From NCBI GenBank assembly GCA_029961745.1, contig CP124680.1:2418001-2482000 (forward strand): a stretch of DNA of 64,000 bases. The letters are read 5' to 3'. A model generated the notes under the pieces. That model was not told where the DNA came from. It was given only the letters and a program-made list of their open reading frames with translations, and did not search any database. Each line of letters starts with the position of its first letter. The first letter of the stretch is position 1. Below, piece after piece: positions 51,809 through 60,315 of the stretch. A program made the position numbers and the translations under genes. This DNA comes from Nocardioides sp. L-11A (GTDB lineage Bacteria > Actinomycetota > Actinomycetes > Propionibacteriales > Nocardioidaceae).

Positions 51809-52828
51809 TCAGTCGCCGATGGTGTCGTCGACGGCGGCGAGGTCGGCGGTCAGCTTCGTCAACGCGTCGGCGTAGTCGGCGTAGGTGTGCAGCCAGAAGG
51901 CGGGCCACTCGATGAGCTGGCCGGCCTCGGCGGCGCGGATCGAGGTCCAGGTCGGCTGGGCCGCGACGGTCTTCTTGGCCTCCTCGAAACTGCGGCTGTC
52001 GATGAGGAGCACGTCGGGCTGGTACTTGTCGGCGTTCTCCCAGCTCAGGTTCTCCCAGTACGGGAAGTCCGGGTCGGGCGCGTCCGGCGCGACGACCTGG
52101 AGGCCCCACTCGGTGAAGTCGAGCAGCTCGGGAGCGAACTCCGGATTGGCGGCGTAGAGCAGGTCGGCCGTCGGCGAGACGGCCAGGGCGGTCAGGTCCT
52201 TGTCGGCCATGGCTGCAGCGAAGGCGTCGCGGGCCTCCTCGAAGGCGGCCTTGTCCTCGGCGCCCGGGGAGTTCTCGACGTCCGCGCCGAGGCTCTCGGC
52301 GAGGTCCTCGTAGCCCTCGGCCAGGTTGAGGATGGACCCGCCCTGCGACGGCCCGACGACCGGCGCCAGCTCGGCGAGCTTCTTGCTCTTCGCCTTCACG
52401 CTGTTCTCGAGACCGGAGTGCGCCTTCTCGGCGGGCCACCAGTCGGCCACGATGAGATCGGCGTCGAGGGTCGAGGCCTTGGCGACGTCGATCGAGCCCC
52501 ACTCCTCGCCGAGGATCTCGATGCCGGTCAGGTCGACGCCGTCGAGGTTCGGGTCGGTGCTGACGGGCTCGTCGCCGTAGATGCCGACCGGGCGGATGCC
52601 GTAGGAGATGAGCGCTGCCGCGGCGGGCGCGTGCGCGATGATCCGGGTCGGCACCTCGTCGAGCTCGACGACCTCGCCCGAGCCGTCGGTGAAGCTCCAC
52701 GGGCCCTCGGGCGTCGCGGACGCGCCGGACGCAGGCTCGGCCCCGTCGTCGTCCGCGACGTCGGAGGAGCAGGCGGACAGGGCCAGGGCCAGGCTGGCGG
52801 CCACGGCGACGGCAAGGCGGGTTCTCAT
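51809..52828 (-). CDS. Ferric-siderophore substrate-binding lipoprotein
   Basis: A 339-residue class III (helical backbone) periplasmic-type binding protein. Signal peptide with lipobox LALSACSSD (Cys20), then VPTRIIAHAPAAAALISYGI, the helical linker (about 170-205) and C-terminal EWPAFWLHTYADYADAL. Lipid-anchored on the outside of the membrane; it delivers ferric siderophore to the FecC/FecD-like channel. The ATG lies inside an iron-box, so the transcript is nearly leaderless or the start is further in. Confidence 0.93.
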   Translation of the reverse strand: MRTRLAVAVAASLALALSACSSDVADDDGAEPASGASATPEGPWSFTDGSGEVVELDEVPTRIIAHAPAAAALISYGIRPVGIYGDEPVSTDPNLDGVDLTGIEILGEEWGSIDVAKASTLDADLIVADWWPAEKAHSGLENSVKAKSKKLAELAPVVGPSQGGSILNLAEGYEDLAESLGADVENSPGAEDKAAFEEARDAFAAAMADKDLTALAVSPTADLLYAANPEFAPELLDFTEWGLQVVAPDAPDPDFPYWENLSWENADKYQPDVLLIDSRSFEEAKKTVAAQPTWTSIRAAEAGQLIEWPAFWLHTYADYADALTKLTADLAAVDDTIGD

Positions 52829-52846
52829 GAGGTAAGGCTAACCTGC
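52828..52846. promoter_or_regulatory. IdeR/DtxR-type iron box
   Basis: TGAGGTAAGGCTAACCTGC matches the DtxR/IdeR consensus TTAGGTTAGGCTAACCTAA at 14 of 19 positions, including the core AGGCTAACCT. It overlaps the A of the binding-protein start codon and extends upstream, so iron-loaded repressor would block the promoter or early elongation of the importer operon. Confidence 0.8.
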
Positions 52847-52873
52847 ACGGCGCGGTCGGCGTGAGGGGATCCC

Positions 52874-52911
52874 AAAAAGCCGCCAGGCCCCGAGGAGCTC
52901 GGGGCCTGGCG
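52874..52911 (-). terminator. Rho-independent terminator after the small zinc-protein gene
   Basis: On the minus strand, a 14-bp stem CGCCAGGCCCCGAG with a 3-nt loop (52895-52897) is followed by GGCTTTTTG (U-tract at 52878-52874). It ends transcription of the gene at 52962-53183. Confidence 0.88.
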
Positions 52912-52961
52912 CGGTGGTCGGGGGTGGCCGGTGCTCGGTCGACTGACCGGCCGGCGACCGG

Positions 52962-53183
52962 TCAGTCGACGGCGGGCGCCGGCTTGTCGGTGAGCTTGTG
53001 GGTCTCGTCGTGGAACCGCACGGCGATGTCCTTCAGCGCGTCTCCGTGCTCGCGGGCGTGGTGGGCGCAGAAGAGGAGCTCCCCACCCGACGCGAGCTCT
53101 ACTCGGAGGTAGGCCTGGGCACCACAACGGTCGCAGCGGTCCTCCGCGGTCAGCGCGGCGCTGGGAGCAACAGCAGTTGTCAT
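52962..53183 (-). CDS. Small zinc-binding protein (DUF7455-like)
   Basis: A 73-residue protein with CDRCGAQAYLRVEL (Cys17, Cys20) and FCAHHAREHGDAL as the second half of a likely zinc site. Such proteins are conserved next to the primary sigma factor and the second gyrase B-like gene in actinomycetes, but have no assigned function. ATG at 53183; a clear terminator follows. The 337-nt gap upstream (53184-53520) is the divergent promoter region for this gene and parE; it is less GC-rich and holds no ORF worth calling. Confidence 0.85.
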   Translation of the reverse strand: MTTAVAPSAALTAEDRCDRCGAQAYLRVELASGGELLFCAHHAREHGDALKDIAVRFHDETHKLTDKPAPAVD

Positions 53184-53470
53184 CTCGGCCCTCTCAATCG
53201 TTGCGATGACATCCTCATCGGGTGTCGTCCGGATCAACGTAGCGGCCGGGGCAAAAGATTCCCGCCCGCGTGTGGTCCATTCCACTTGTTCTTCCCGACC
53301 ATCCAAGCACCCGTCCGAGGATCGTTCGGCTATTTTCCACTGCTCGAAACCAGCTTGTGACCATCGGGTCGGGCGGATCGGGTGATCCGTCCGGGGCCGG
53401 TCCCGGTCCTGTCGCCATTCGACATCGCGCGGCACCCGTGTCCCTGCACCGACGCCCGGCGTGTCGCGGG

Positions 53471-53476
53471 TAGATT
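53471..53476 (+). promoter_or_regulatory. Candidate -10 of the parE promoter
   Basis: TAGATT lies 45 nt before the proposed ATC start, in the most promoter-like position of the gap. No good -35 is present 16-18 nt upstream, which is common for actinobacterial housekeeping promoters. Confidence 0.35.
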
Positions 53477-53520
53477 CAGGTCCTTGGAAGCACCCGTGAT
53501 CCACCCGTGAGGAGCCGGCC

Positions 53521-55593
53521 ATCGCCGACAACACCTACAACGCAGCCCACCTCCTGGTCCTCGAGGGCCTCGAAGCCGTGCGGAAGCGTCCCGGGATGTA
53601 CATCGGCTCCACCGACACCCGGGGGCTGATGCACTGCCTGTGGGAGATCATCGACAACGGCGTCGACGAGGCCCTCGGCGGCAACGCGCACCGGGTCGAG
53701 GTCATCCTGCACGCCGACGACTCCGTCGAGGTGTACGACGACGGGCGCGGCATCCCGACCGACAAGGAGCCCAAGACCGGGCTGCCCGGCGTCGAGGTCG
53801 TGGCGACCAAGCTGCACGCCGGCGGCAAGTTCGGCGGTGGCTCGTACGTCGCCACGGGCGGCCTGCACGGCGTCGGCCTGTCGGTCGTCAACGCGCTGTC
53901 CAGCCGGATGGACATCGACGTCGACCGCTCCCCGGCGAGCCAGGGGATCAGCTTCCAGCGCGGCGTCCCCGGCGTCTTCGACGGCGACGGCCCGAAGGCA
54001 GCCTTCACCCCGCAGTCCGGCCTCAGCCGCAAGGGTGGCCGGGTGGCGAAGGGCAGGTCGGGCACCCGGATCCGGTTCTGGCCGGACCGCCAGATCTTCA
54101 CCAAGGACGCCGAGTTCGTCCTCGACGGGCTGATCGGGCGCGCCCGGCAGACGTCCTTCATCGTCCCCGGCCTCGAGCTGGTCATCAGCGACCGGCGCGC
54201 CGCCGACCAGACCGAGTGGACCGAGGAGAAGTTCCGCCACGACGGCGGCATCGGCGAGTTCTGCGACTACCTCGCCACCGGCGAGCCGGTCACCGAGGTG
54301 CTCCGCCTGCAGGGCAGCGACGTCTTCACCGAGACCGTCCCGCTGCTCGACGACCAGGGCCACATGACCCCGCAGGACGTCGAGCGCGAGCTGAGCGTCG
54401 ACGTCGCGGTCCGCTGGGGCACCGGCTACGACACCGAGTTGCGCTCGTTCGTCAACGTGATCGCCACGCCCAAGGGCGGCACCCACGTCTCCGGCTTCGA
54501 GGGTGCCCTCACCAAGACCTTCAACGACGCCATGCGCGCCTCGAAGGCGCTCAAGGTCAACGACGACGACGTGATCAAGGACGACGTCCTCGAGGGGATG
54601 ACGGCCGTCGTCACGGTGCGCCTCGCCGAGCCCCAGTTCGAGGGCCAGACCAAGGAGATCCTCGGCACGCCGGCCGCCCGGACCGTCGTCCGCAAGGTCG
54701 TGGCCAAGGAGCTCAAGGAGTTCCTCACCTCGACCAAGCGGGCCGAGAAGGCGCAGGCCAAGCTCCTCATGGAGAAGGTCGTCGCCGCCTCCAAGACCCG
54801 GATCGCGGCGCGCCAGCACAAGGAGACCCAGCGCCGCAAGAGCGCTCTGGAGTCCTCGACCCTGCCGGCCAAGCTGGCCGACTGTCGCTCGGGCGACAAC
54901 GAGCGCACCGAGCTGTTCATCGTCGAGGGCGACTCTGCGCTCGGCACCGCCAAGCTCGCCCGCAACGCCGAGTTCCAGGCGTTGCTGCCGATCCGCGGCA
55001 AGATCCTCAACGTGCAGAAGGCGTCGGTGGGCGACATGCTCAAGAACGCCGAGTGCGCCTCGATCATCCAGGTCGTCGGCGCCGGCTCCGGGCGCACCTT
55101 CGAGCTCGACGCCCGGCGCTACGGCCGGATCATCTTCATGGCCGACGCCGACTCCGACGGCGCGCACATCCGGACGCTGCTCGCGACGCTCTTCTTCAAG
55201 TACATGCCCGATCTGGTCAAGGCCGGCCGGGTCTACTCGGCCGTCCCGCCGCTGCACCGGATCGAGATCTCGAACCCCAGGAAGGGCCAGGACAAGTACG
55301 TCTACACGTACTCCGACGACGAGTTGCAGCGCAAGCTCGCCGAGCTCAAGAAGAAGAACGTCCGCTGGAAGGACCCGGTCCAGCGCTACAAGGGCCTCGG
55401 TGAGATGGACGCCGACCAGCTGGCCGAGACCACGATGGACCCGCGCCGTCGTACCCTGCGACGGCTGACCGTCGACGAGCTCGAGGTGGCCTCCGAGGTG
55501 TTCGAGCTGCTGATGGGCAGCGACGTGGCGCCGCGCAAGGAGTTCATCATCCAGGGCGCCTACGAGGTCGACATGGAGACGCTCGACGCCTAG
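53521..55593 (+). CDS. parE: Type IIA topoisomerase subunit B (ParE/GyrB-like), apparent ATC start
   Basis: A 690-residue ATPase subunit. GHKL site: WEIIDNGVDEALGG, DDGRGIP, GGLHGVGLSVVNAL; Toprim: IVEGDSALGTAK and DADSDGAHIRT; tail QRYKGLGEMDADQLAETTMDP. The next to the sigma-factor location is typical of parE in actinomycetes that keep gyrB elsewhere. Conserved N-terminal sequence (NAAHLLVLEGLEAVRKRPGMYIGS, quoted in part) is encoded before the first GTG (53578), and the frame has no ATG/GTG/TTG back to the stop at 53497. An ATC at 53521 stands 6 nt after GTGAGGAG. parC is not adjacent. Confidence 0.93.
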   Translation: MADNTYNAAHLLVLEGLEAVRKRPGMYIGSTDTRGLMHCLWEIIDNGVDEALGGNAHRVEVILHADDSVEVYDDGRGIPTDKEPKTGLPGVEVVATKLHAGGKFGGGSYVATGGLHGVGLSVVNALSSRMDIDVDRSPASQGISFQRGVPGVFDGDGPKAAFTPQSGLSRKGGRVAKGRSGTRIRFWPDRQIFTKDAEFVLDGLIGRARQTSFIVPGLELVISDRRAADQTEWTEEKFRHDGGIGEFCDYLATGEPVTEVLRLQGSDVFTETVPLLDDQGHMTPQDVERELSVDVAVRWGTGYDTELRSFVNVIATPKGGTHVSGFEGALTKTFNDAMRASKALKVNDDDVIKDDVLEGMTAVVTVRLAEPQFEGQTKEILGTPAARTVVRKVVAKELKEFLTSTKRAEKAQAKLLMEKVVAASKTRIAARQHKETQRRKSALESSTLPAKLADCRSGDNERTELFIVEGDSALGTAKLARNAEFQALLPIRGKILNVQKASVGDMLKNAECASIIQVVGAGSGRTFELDARRYGRIIFMADADSDGAHIRTLLATLFFKYMPDLVKAGRVYSAVPPLHRIEISNPRKGQDKYVYTYSDDELQRKLAELKKKNVRWKDPVQRYKGLGEMDADQLAETTMDPRRRTLRRLTVDELEVASEVFELLMGSDVAPRKEFIIQGAYEVDMETLDA

Positions 55594-55633
55594 AGTGCGT
55601 CGATTCCACGGGATCGTGCGAGCCCTCGGCCCA

Positions 55634-55849
55634 TCAGCTGGGGGCGGCCGGCTGCTCGAGCCGCAGCGCGAGCTGCGGGCAGACGGCGACGGCGCGCCGG
55701 GCGTGAGGGATGAGTGGGCCGGGGATGGTCCGCTCGCCGAGGACCGGGTATCCGTGCTCGTCCAGGGTGATGCGCTCGGGCAGCAGCCGGGCGCACAGGC
55801 CGTGGCCGTCGCAGCGGGTCCAGTCGATCTCGAGGACGGCGGCGTTCAT
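55634..55849 (-). CDS. Ferredoxin, [3Fe-4S]-type with His in the motif
   Basis: A 71-residue ferredoxin: DWTRCDGHGLCARLLPERI (Cys13, His in place of the second Cys, Cys19) and AVAVCPQLAL (third Cys about 57). Three Cys with CxxHxxC indicates a [3Fe-4S] or His-ligated cluster. It overlaps the NuoF-like gene by 4 nt and is the last gene of the electron-transfer operon. It may be the terminal electron acceptor or donor. Confidence 0.88.
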   Translation of the reverse strand: MNAAVLEIDWTRCDGHGLCARLLPERITLDEHGYPVLGERTIPGPLIPHARRAVAVCPQLALRLEQPAAPS

Positions 55850-57105
55850 CTCCCACCTCCGGTAGTGGCTCGGGTGGGCAGGACCTCGAGCCAGGGGCGG
55901 CCGCAGCTGCCGTGGGCCCGGTGGGCGCGCACCTCGTCGACCAGCACGGTGAGCGCGGAGGCCACGAAGGCCGAGGCGCCGTCGGGGTGGGCACAGGCGC
56001 CACGACCGCGGAGCAGCCCGGTCCGGGCCCGGACCTCGTCCTCGACGGGCGCGCCGCCGAGGAGCTGGTGCAGGGTGCGGGCGAGCGTGGGGAGCCCGAA
56101 GTAGCAAGGACCGCATTGGCCGGCGCTCTCGCCGGCGAGCCAACCCGCGACCGCGGTGACCTCGCCGAGGGCACAGGTGGTGGTGGGCAGCCGGGCCAGG
56201 ATGCCGGCGTTCAGCGGAACTCCGGCGGCGCGCAGCGTGGGCCGGCTCAGTACCAGGTCGCGCGGACCGTCGATCCAGGTGCCGTGATAGCCGCCCACCA
56301 GCACCGGGCCCCCCGCCGCACCGACGAGGACAGCGAGTGGCAGGCCCGTCGGCACCTCCACGACGGCCCCGCCGTCCAGTCCCGCGTGGGGGACGTCGCC
56401 GATGAGAGTCAGCAGCGTCGTCCCGGGCTCGTCAGAGGCGCCGACAGAGGCGAACTCGTCGACGCCGAGGCCGGCGAGCAGCCCGATCTGGGCGAAGGTC
56501 TCGACGTTCGAGGCGAACGTCGGCCTCCCGTGCACGCCGTGCACGGTGGGCAGCACGCGCCTGCCCGGTGGGAGAGCCGGGGCGCCGGAGAGGGCGCGGG
56601 TGACGGCGCGGACCTCGCCGGCGACGTACCCGTGGTCGTGCGGGACGACCCGCACGGTCCGTGCGTCCTCACGTTCGCGTACAGCGGCTACGAGCGAGAT
56701 GTACGCGGCAGGGTCGGCCACCACGATGTGCACCCGGTCGGTGTCCAGGGCCCTGGCGACGGTGAGGGCGCCGTCGAGGACCAGGTGGGGTGCGCGGCGC
56801 ATCAGGGTGCGGTCCTTGTGCCCGGCGGGCTCGCCCTCGGAGCCGTTGACCACCACCGAGGTGCGGGGGCCCGATCGGGTGGCGCGCAGCTTGGTGGCGA
56901 CCGGGAAGCCCGCTCCGCCGCGCCCCAGCAGACGGACCGCCTCGAGGGCGGCGGTCAGCCGGTTCCGGTCGTAGGGGTGGGCAGGGTCGTGGGCCGCGCG
57001 GTGGGCCGCGAGGTCGGCGCGGCCGGCGGTGGTGCCGGCCAGCAGCCGAGCAGTGCCCCACGACAAAGCGGGCAACGGGCCGGGTGCGACGGGGGTGGTG
57101 ATCAT
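55846..57105 (-). CDS. NuoF-like NADH:acceptor oxidoreductase subunit
   Basis: A 419-residue flavoprotein-iron-sulfur protein like Complex I subunit F. It has the FMN/NADH part (GRGGAGFPVATKL, VVNGSEGEPAGHKDRTLM), the SLBB fold, and the 4Fe-4S part (SAGQCGPCYFGLPTLA with two Cys, later GRGACAHPDG). A fourth Cys ligand is that of GACAH. Soluble; takes electrons from NADH and passes them to the ferredoxin or the membrane haem protein encoded next to it. ATGA overlaps on both sides. Confidence 0.88.
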   Translation of the reverse strand: MITTPVAPGPLPALSWGTARLLAGTTAGRADLAAHRAAHDPAHPYDRNRLTAALEAVRLLGRGGAGFPVATKLRATRSGPRTSVVVNGSEGEPAGHKDRTLMRRAPHLVLDGALTVARALDTDRVHIVVADPAAYISLVAAVREREDARTVRVVPHDHGYVAGEVRAVTRALSGAPALPPGRRVLPTVHGVHGRPTFASNVETFAQIGLLAGLGVDEFASVGASDEPGTTLLTLIGDVPHAGLDGGAVVEVPTGLPLAVLVGAAGGPVLVGGYHGTWIDGPRDLVLSRPTLRAAGVPLNAGILARLPTTTCALGEVTAVAGWLAGESAGQCGPCYFGLPTLARTLHQLLGGAPVEDEVRARTGLLRGRGACAHPDGASAFVASALTVLVDEVRAHRAHGSCGRPWLEVLPTRATTGGGR

Positions 57106-57692
57106 CGGGTTCCTCCTGAGACAGGGACGGCCGCGCGGTGGCGCGCCCGGGCGAGGGGCCGGCGCCGGTCGCGGACCAGTCGGTTGAGGCGGACGGCGGC
57201 GGCGCCGGCGACCAGGACGCCGCAGGCCGCGTAGAGAGCAAGCGCCCAGGTGAGTCCGGTGTCGGTGCCGGCCAGGATGCCGTGCAGCATCGCCAGCCCC
57301 CAGGCGCCGTACGCCGTGACGTGGATGCCGCGCCAGGTGCGGACCGCGGCCGTGCTGGTGGCCAGCCGACCCCGTAGCGCGCCGCTGAGAGAGACCACGG
57401 CGAAGCCGTAGACCGCGAGGGTGCCGAGTCCGAGCGCCACGCCGCGGTAGTGGGCCGTGAACGGCACGAGTGCCCCGCCGACGCCGACGTCGACGTAGCG
57501 GTCGGTGACGAGGAGCACCGCGTGCAGGCCGAGCATGGCGAGGGTGAGCACGGCTGCGGAGCGGTGGACGAGGTGCGTCATGATGCGCCGTCCGTCCCAG
57601 GACGACGTGCCGAGCGCGCCGAGCGCGACCGTGGTCGAGGCAGTCAGCAGCGCGACGAAGCCTGCGGCGCGGGCGAGATACCACAGTGTCAT
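57102..57692 (-). CDS. Ferric-reductase-like transmembrane protein
   Basis: A 196-residue membrane protein with about six TM segments, from the family of ferric reductase / MsrQ / YedZ-like domains. Histidines on successive helices (THLVHRS, LGLHAVL, WRGIHVTAYGAW, AMLHGIL) are placed to bind two haems. It would carry electrons across the membrane between the NuoF-like protein and an outer flavin or metal acceptor. Overlaps ApbE and NuoF-like genes by 4 nt each. Confidence 0.87.
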   Translation of the reverse strand: MTLWYLARAAGFVALLTASTTVALGALGTSSWDGRRIMTHLVHRSAAVLTLAMLGLHAVLLVTDRYVDVGVGGALVPFTAHYRGVALGLGTLAVYGFAVVSLSGALRGRLATSTAAVRTWRGIHVTAYGAWGLAMLHGILAGTDTGLTWALALYAACGVLVAGAAAVRLNRLVRDRRRPLARARHRAAVPVSGGTR

Positions 57693-58609
57693 GCCGCCGT
57701 CCCTTCGTCGGACCGGTCGACGGGCCAGGTCGCGGTGGTGGTGACCGAGCCGTGCGCGTCGACGAGACGGGCGGCGTGTGCCCGGAGCCGGTCCGGCGCG
57801 GTCGCACCCCAGACGAGGGCGGCGGTGCTCAGCGCGTTCGCGGCGACGCAACTGGGGGCCAGGACGGACGCCGTCCGTACCTGACCTGTGGTCGGAGCGC
57901 CCGTGCCGGGGTCGATCACATGATGCCGCTCGCCGTAGGGCCCCCGCCAGCGACGTGCCTGGGTCGACGAGGTGGCCAGTCCGCCCTCGCGCACGATCAC
58001 GATCTGGCCGGGGCCGCCGTCGTCCTCGCTGACGAGCACCCGCCAGTCCACCTGCCCACGGGCGGCGATGTCGCCGCCCAGCGCCACGAGCGCGGCCATG
58101 CCGGTGGCGTGCTGGAGGCGAGCGGCGGCCTCGTCGGCGGTCCACGCCTTCGCGGTCGCGCCGAGGTCGAGGGCGAGCCCCGCCGGCAGCCCGAGCCGAC
58201 GCAGTGACCGGTCGACCCGGACCGTCCGCCAGTCGGCCCGGCGCGACACGGTCGCGGGCGTGCGGTGGGAGATCGGGCGGGTGCGGAGGACGTCGATGTC
58301 GGCGTCGTACCCGGCGGCGAGGAGATGCCTGCCGACGGTCGGGTCGCATGCACCCCCGGTGTCGCGAGCCGTGGCCAGCGCCAGCTCGACGAGCTCGAGG
58401 GTCAGCGGGCGGACCGGGATCAGCCGTCCGGCCGCGGCGTTGACCCGGGAGAGATCGCTGGTGGGGGTGAACCGATCGACGGAGCGGGCGACGTCGTTCA
58501 TCAGGCCGCGCACGAGACGCTCCTCGTCGGGCGCCGACGCGCGGGACCGCCCGTCGGCGAGGACGACACGGACCGAGCAGGACCAGTCCCGCCATTGCAG
58601 GGTGGTCAT
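57689..58609 (-). CDS. apbE: FAD:protein FMN transferase
   Basis: A 306-residue ApbE: attaches FMN to a Thr in partner proteins. Visible are the DPTVGRHL block, LALDLGATAKAWTADEAA, VALGGDIAARG and HHVIDPGTGAPTTGQVRTASVLAPS with Mg-binding acids. No Tat or lipoprotein signal, so probably cytosolic or secreted by another route. It is sandwiched between a small Ser/Thr-rich protein and the haem membrane protein, yet no FMN-binding domain protein is encoded here. Confidence 0.9.
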   Translation of the reverse strand: MTTLQWRDWSCSVRVVLADGRSRASAPDEERLVRGLMNDVARSVDRFTPTSDLSRVNAAAGRLIPVRPLTLELVELALATARDTGGACDPTVGRHLLAAGYDADIDVLRTRPISHRTPATVSRRADWRTVRVDRSLRRLGLPAGLALDLGATAKAWTADEAAARLQHATGMAALVALGGDIAARGQVDWRVLVSEDDGGPGQIVIVREGGLATSSTQARRWRGPYGERHHVIDPGTGAPTTGQVRTASVLAPSCVAANALSTAALVWGATAPDRLRAHAARLVDAHGSVTTTATWPVDRSDEGTAA

Positions 58610-58881
58610 GATGCGTGGCTCCCGGCGACAGGTCCGCCTCTGCCGCCGGTGTCGCTGCTCCAGCTGCCGGCCGTGGTGCCGGGCGCGGTGTCGGAGCGGG
58701 TGCCGGTGGCTGAGTCTGAGGTGCTGCTGGTGCTCGCCCCGTGCTGGCTGGTCGATGTGGCATGCGCCGCGGCGACGGTGAGGAGTCCGGTGGCGGCCGC
58801 GGCCGCGATCAGCACGCCCGCGCTGGCGGCCCGGGCCCGGGTGAGCAGGTTGCGACGCTGGTTGGAGAGGCGCTCGGTCAT
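58606..58881 (-). CDS. Small Ser/Thr-rich membrane-anchored protein
   Basis: A 91-residue protein: a basic N-terminus (RLSNQRRNLLTRAR), a TM or signal segment (AGVLIAAAAATGLLTVAAAHA, about 21-41) and a disordered Ser/Thr/Gly tail with DSATGT and DTAPGTT. It resembles the anchor-plus-linker part of actinobacterial FMN-binding proteins without the FMN domain. ATG at 58881; overlaps apbE as ATGA. It may be a truncated ApbE substrate, or its own kind of protein. Confidence 0.72.
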   Translation of the reverse strand: MTERLSNQRRNLLTRARAASAGVLIAAAAATGLLTVAAAHATSTSQHGASTSSTSDSATGTRSDTAPGTTAGSWSSDTGGRGGPVAGSHAS

Positions 58882-58938
58882 GCGTCGAGCGTGGCGCGCA
58901 CGACGTCAGACAGCCGCCAAGGCAATCTCAAATCGAGG

Positions 58939-60315
58939 TCAAATGCCCCTGTGCGATTGCTGTGCCGGTCCGGGGGCCGCGGGTCCCAGCCTCAGCCGCA
59001 CAACGGTCCAGCCGGCCTCGCGTGCCACGACCAGCTCGCCGCCGGAGGCGCGAGCGCAGCGTCGGGCGATGTCGAGCCCCAGGCCGGTCGAGCCGCGGTC
59101 GCTGCGTCCGCGACGGACGGCGTCCGCGGCGAACCCGGGGCCGCGGTCGGCGATCTCGATGACCACCAGGTGCGGCGCGTCCGCATCGACGCGTGCCCGG
59201 ATGGCGACGGCAGTGCGGTCCGGGGTGTGGGCGATCGCGTTCTCGATCAGCGCGTCGATGGCGGCGCGCAGGTCCTCCGCGGCACAGCGGACCTCGGGAA
59301 GCTCGTCGGCGACGGCGACCTCGACCGGGCGTCCCTGGTCTTCGATGAGCGGCTGCCAGTAGGCCGCGGATGCGGTGAGGACCGGTCCTGGTCGGCAGCC
59401 GGCACGGGCGCCCTCGCGCGCCGTGCGACGGGCTTCGTGGATGACCGCGGTGAGAGTCCGCTCGAGGTTGTCGACGTGGCTCTCCAGGTCCGTGCGCTGC
59501 CCGTCCGGGAGGAGCTCCACGTCGAGGCGCAGCGCGGTCAGCGGTGTGCGGAGCCGATGAGACAGGTCGGCGGCGGTCTCTCGCTCGGCGGCGAGCAGTT
59601 CGTCGATCCGGCCGGCCAGGCCGTTGAGCGCGTGCGCGACGCGCCGCACCTCGGGTGGGCCGGTCTCGGGGACGCGGGCGACGATGTCGCCGGCGGCGAT
59701 CGTGTCGGCCAGGTCCGCGGTCCGGTCGAGGTCGCGCACCAGGCGCCGAGAGACGAGCTCGGCCGCGCTGCCGACGAGCAGGACCAGAAGGGTGGCCGCG
59801 CCGGCCAGCGGCCACAGGTGGGCGGCCGCGGCGGACCGTACGTCAGCGTCACTGACGTAGGCCAGGACCGTTGTCGGAGCACCCTGGGTGCGGACCTGGA
59901 CACGGATCAGGCGGCCGCCGGCGACCGTGACGACATCGGCTCCGCTCTGTTGCAGGAACGGGCCGTCGCGATCGCCGTCGGCGTCGGGGTCGGGGTCGTC
60001 CGGCGTGCCGGACACGGCGGCGGTCGTGGCGCCGGGGAGGTCGGCACCGTACGTCGTGCCGTCGGGGGCGACGACGGCCACCGGGGTGTCGTCCTCACGT
60101 TCGTTGACCCGGGCGACGTAGGCCGCGACCTCGCTGCGGTCTGAGCCGGAGGCCGAGACGTAGTCGGCCACGCCGCGCGCCGTCGCCGTCGCGGACTGCT
60201 CGAGGTCGTCGGACGCCGAGCGCGCCTCGAGGAGCAGCAGCGGTACGGCGAACAGCAGGAGCACGGCCAATGCGGCGCCGAGCGCCAGCGAGAGGATCCG
60301 CAGCCGGAGAGTCAC
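58939..60315 (-). CDS. Sensor histidine kinase
   Basis: A 458-residue membrane sensor: TM1 (about 9-28), an extracytoplasmic domain (about 30-165), TM2 (about 168-186), HAMP (to about 245), H-box DLSHRLRTPLTALRLDVE (phospho-His about 253), N-box LIENAIAHTPD and GLGLDIARRCARASGG G2 box. Probably an EnvZ/PrrB-like histidine kinase. GTG at 60315 overlaps the response regulator stop. It lies 57 nt ahead of the small anchored protein and likely controls the redox operon. Confidence 0.92.
   Translation of the reverse strand: MTLRLRILSLALGAALAVLLLFAVPLLLLEARSASDDLEQSATATARGVADYVSASGSDRSEVAAYVARVNEREDDTPVAVVAPDGTTYGADLPGATTAAVSGTPDDPDPDADGDRDGPFLQQSGADVVTVAGGRLIRVQVRTQGAPTTVLAYVSDADVRSAAAAHLWPLAGAATLLVLLVGSAAELVSRRLVRDLDRTADLADTIAAGDIVARVPETGPPEVRRVAHALNGLAGRIDELLAAERETAADLSHRLRTPLTALRLDVELLPDGQRTDLESHVDNLERTLTAVIHEARRTAREGARAGCRPGPVLTASAAYWQPLIEDQGRPVEVAVADELPEVRCAAEDLRAAIDALIENAIAHTPDRTAVAIRARVDADAPHLVVIEIADRGPGFAADAVRRGRSDRGSTGLGLDIARRCARASGGELVVAREAGWTVVRLRLGPAAPGPAQQSHRGI

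Noticed and set aside
53578..53580. GTG as the parE start
   Set aside because: Would delete the conserved ATP-binding N-terminal helix and has no ribosome site at the right distance; kept only as the alternative.
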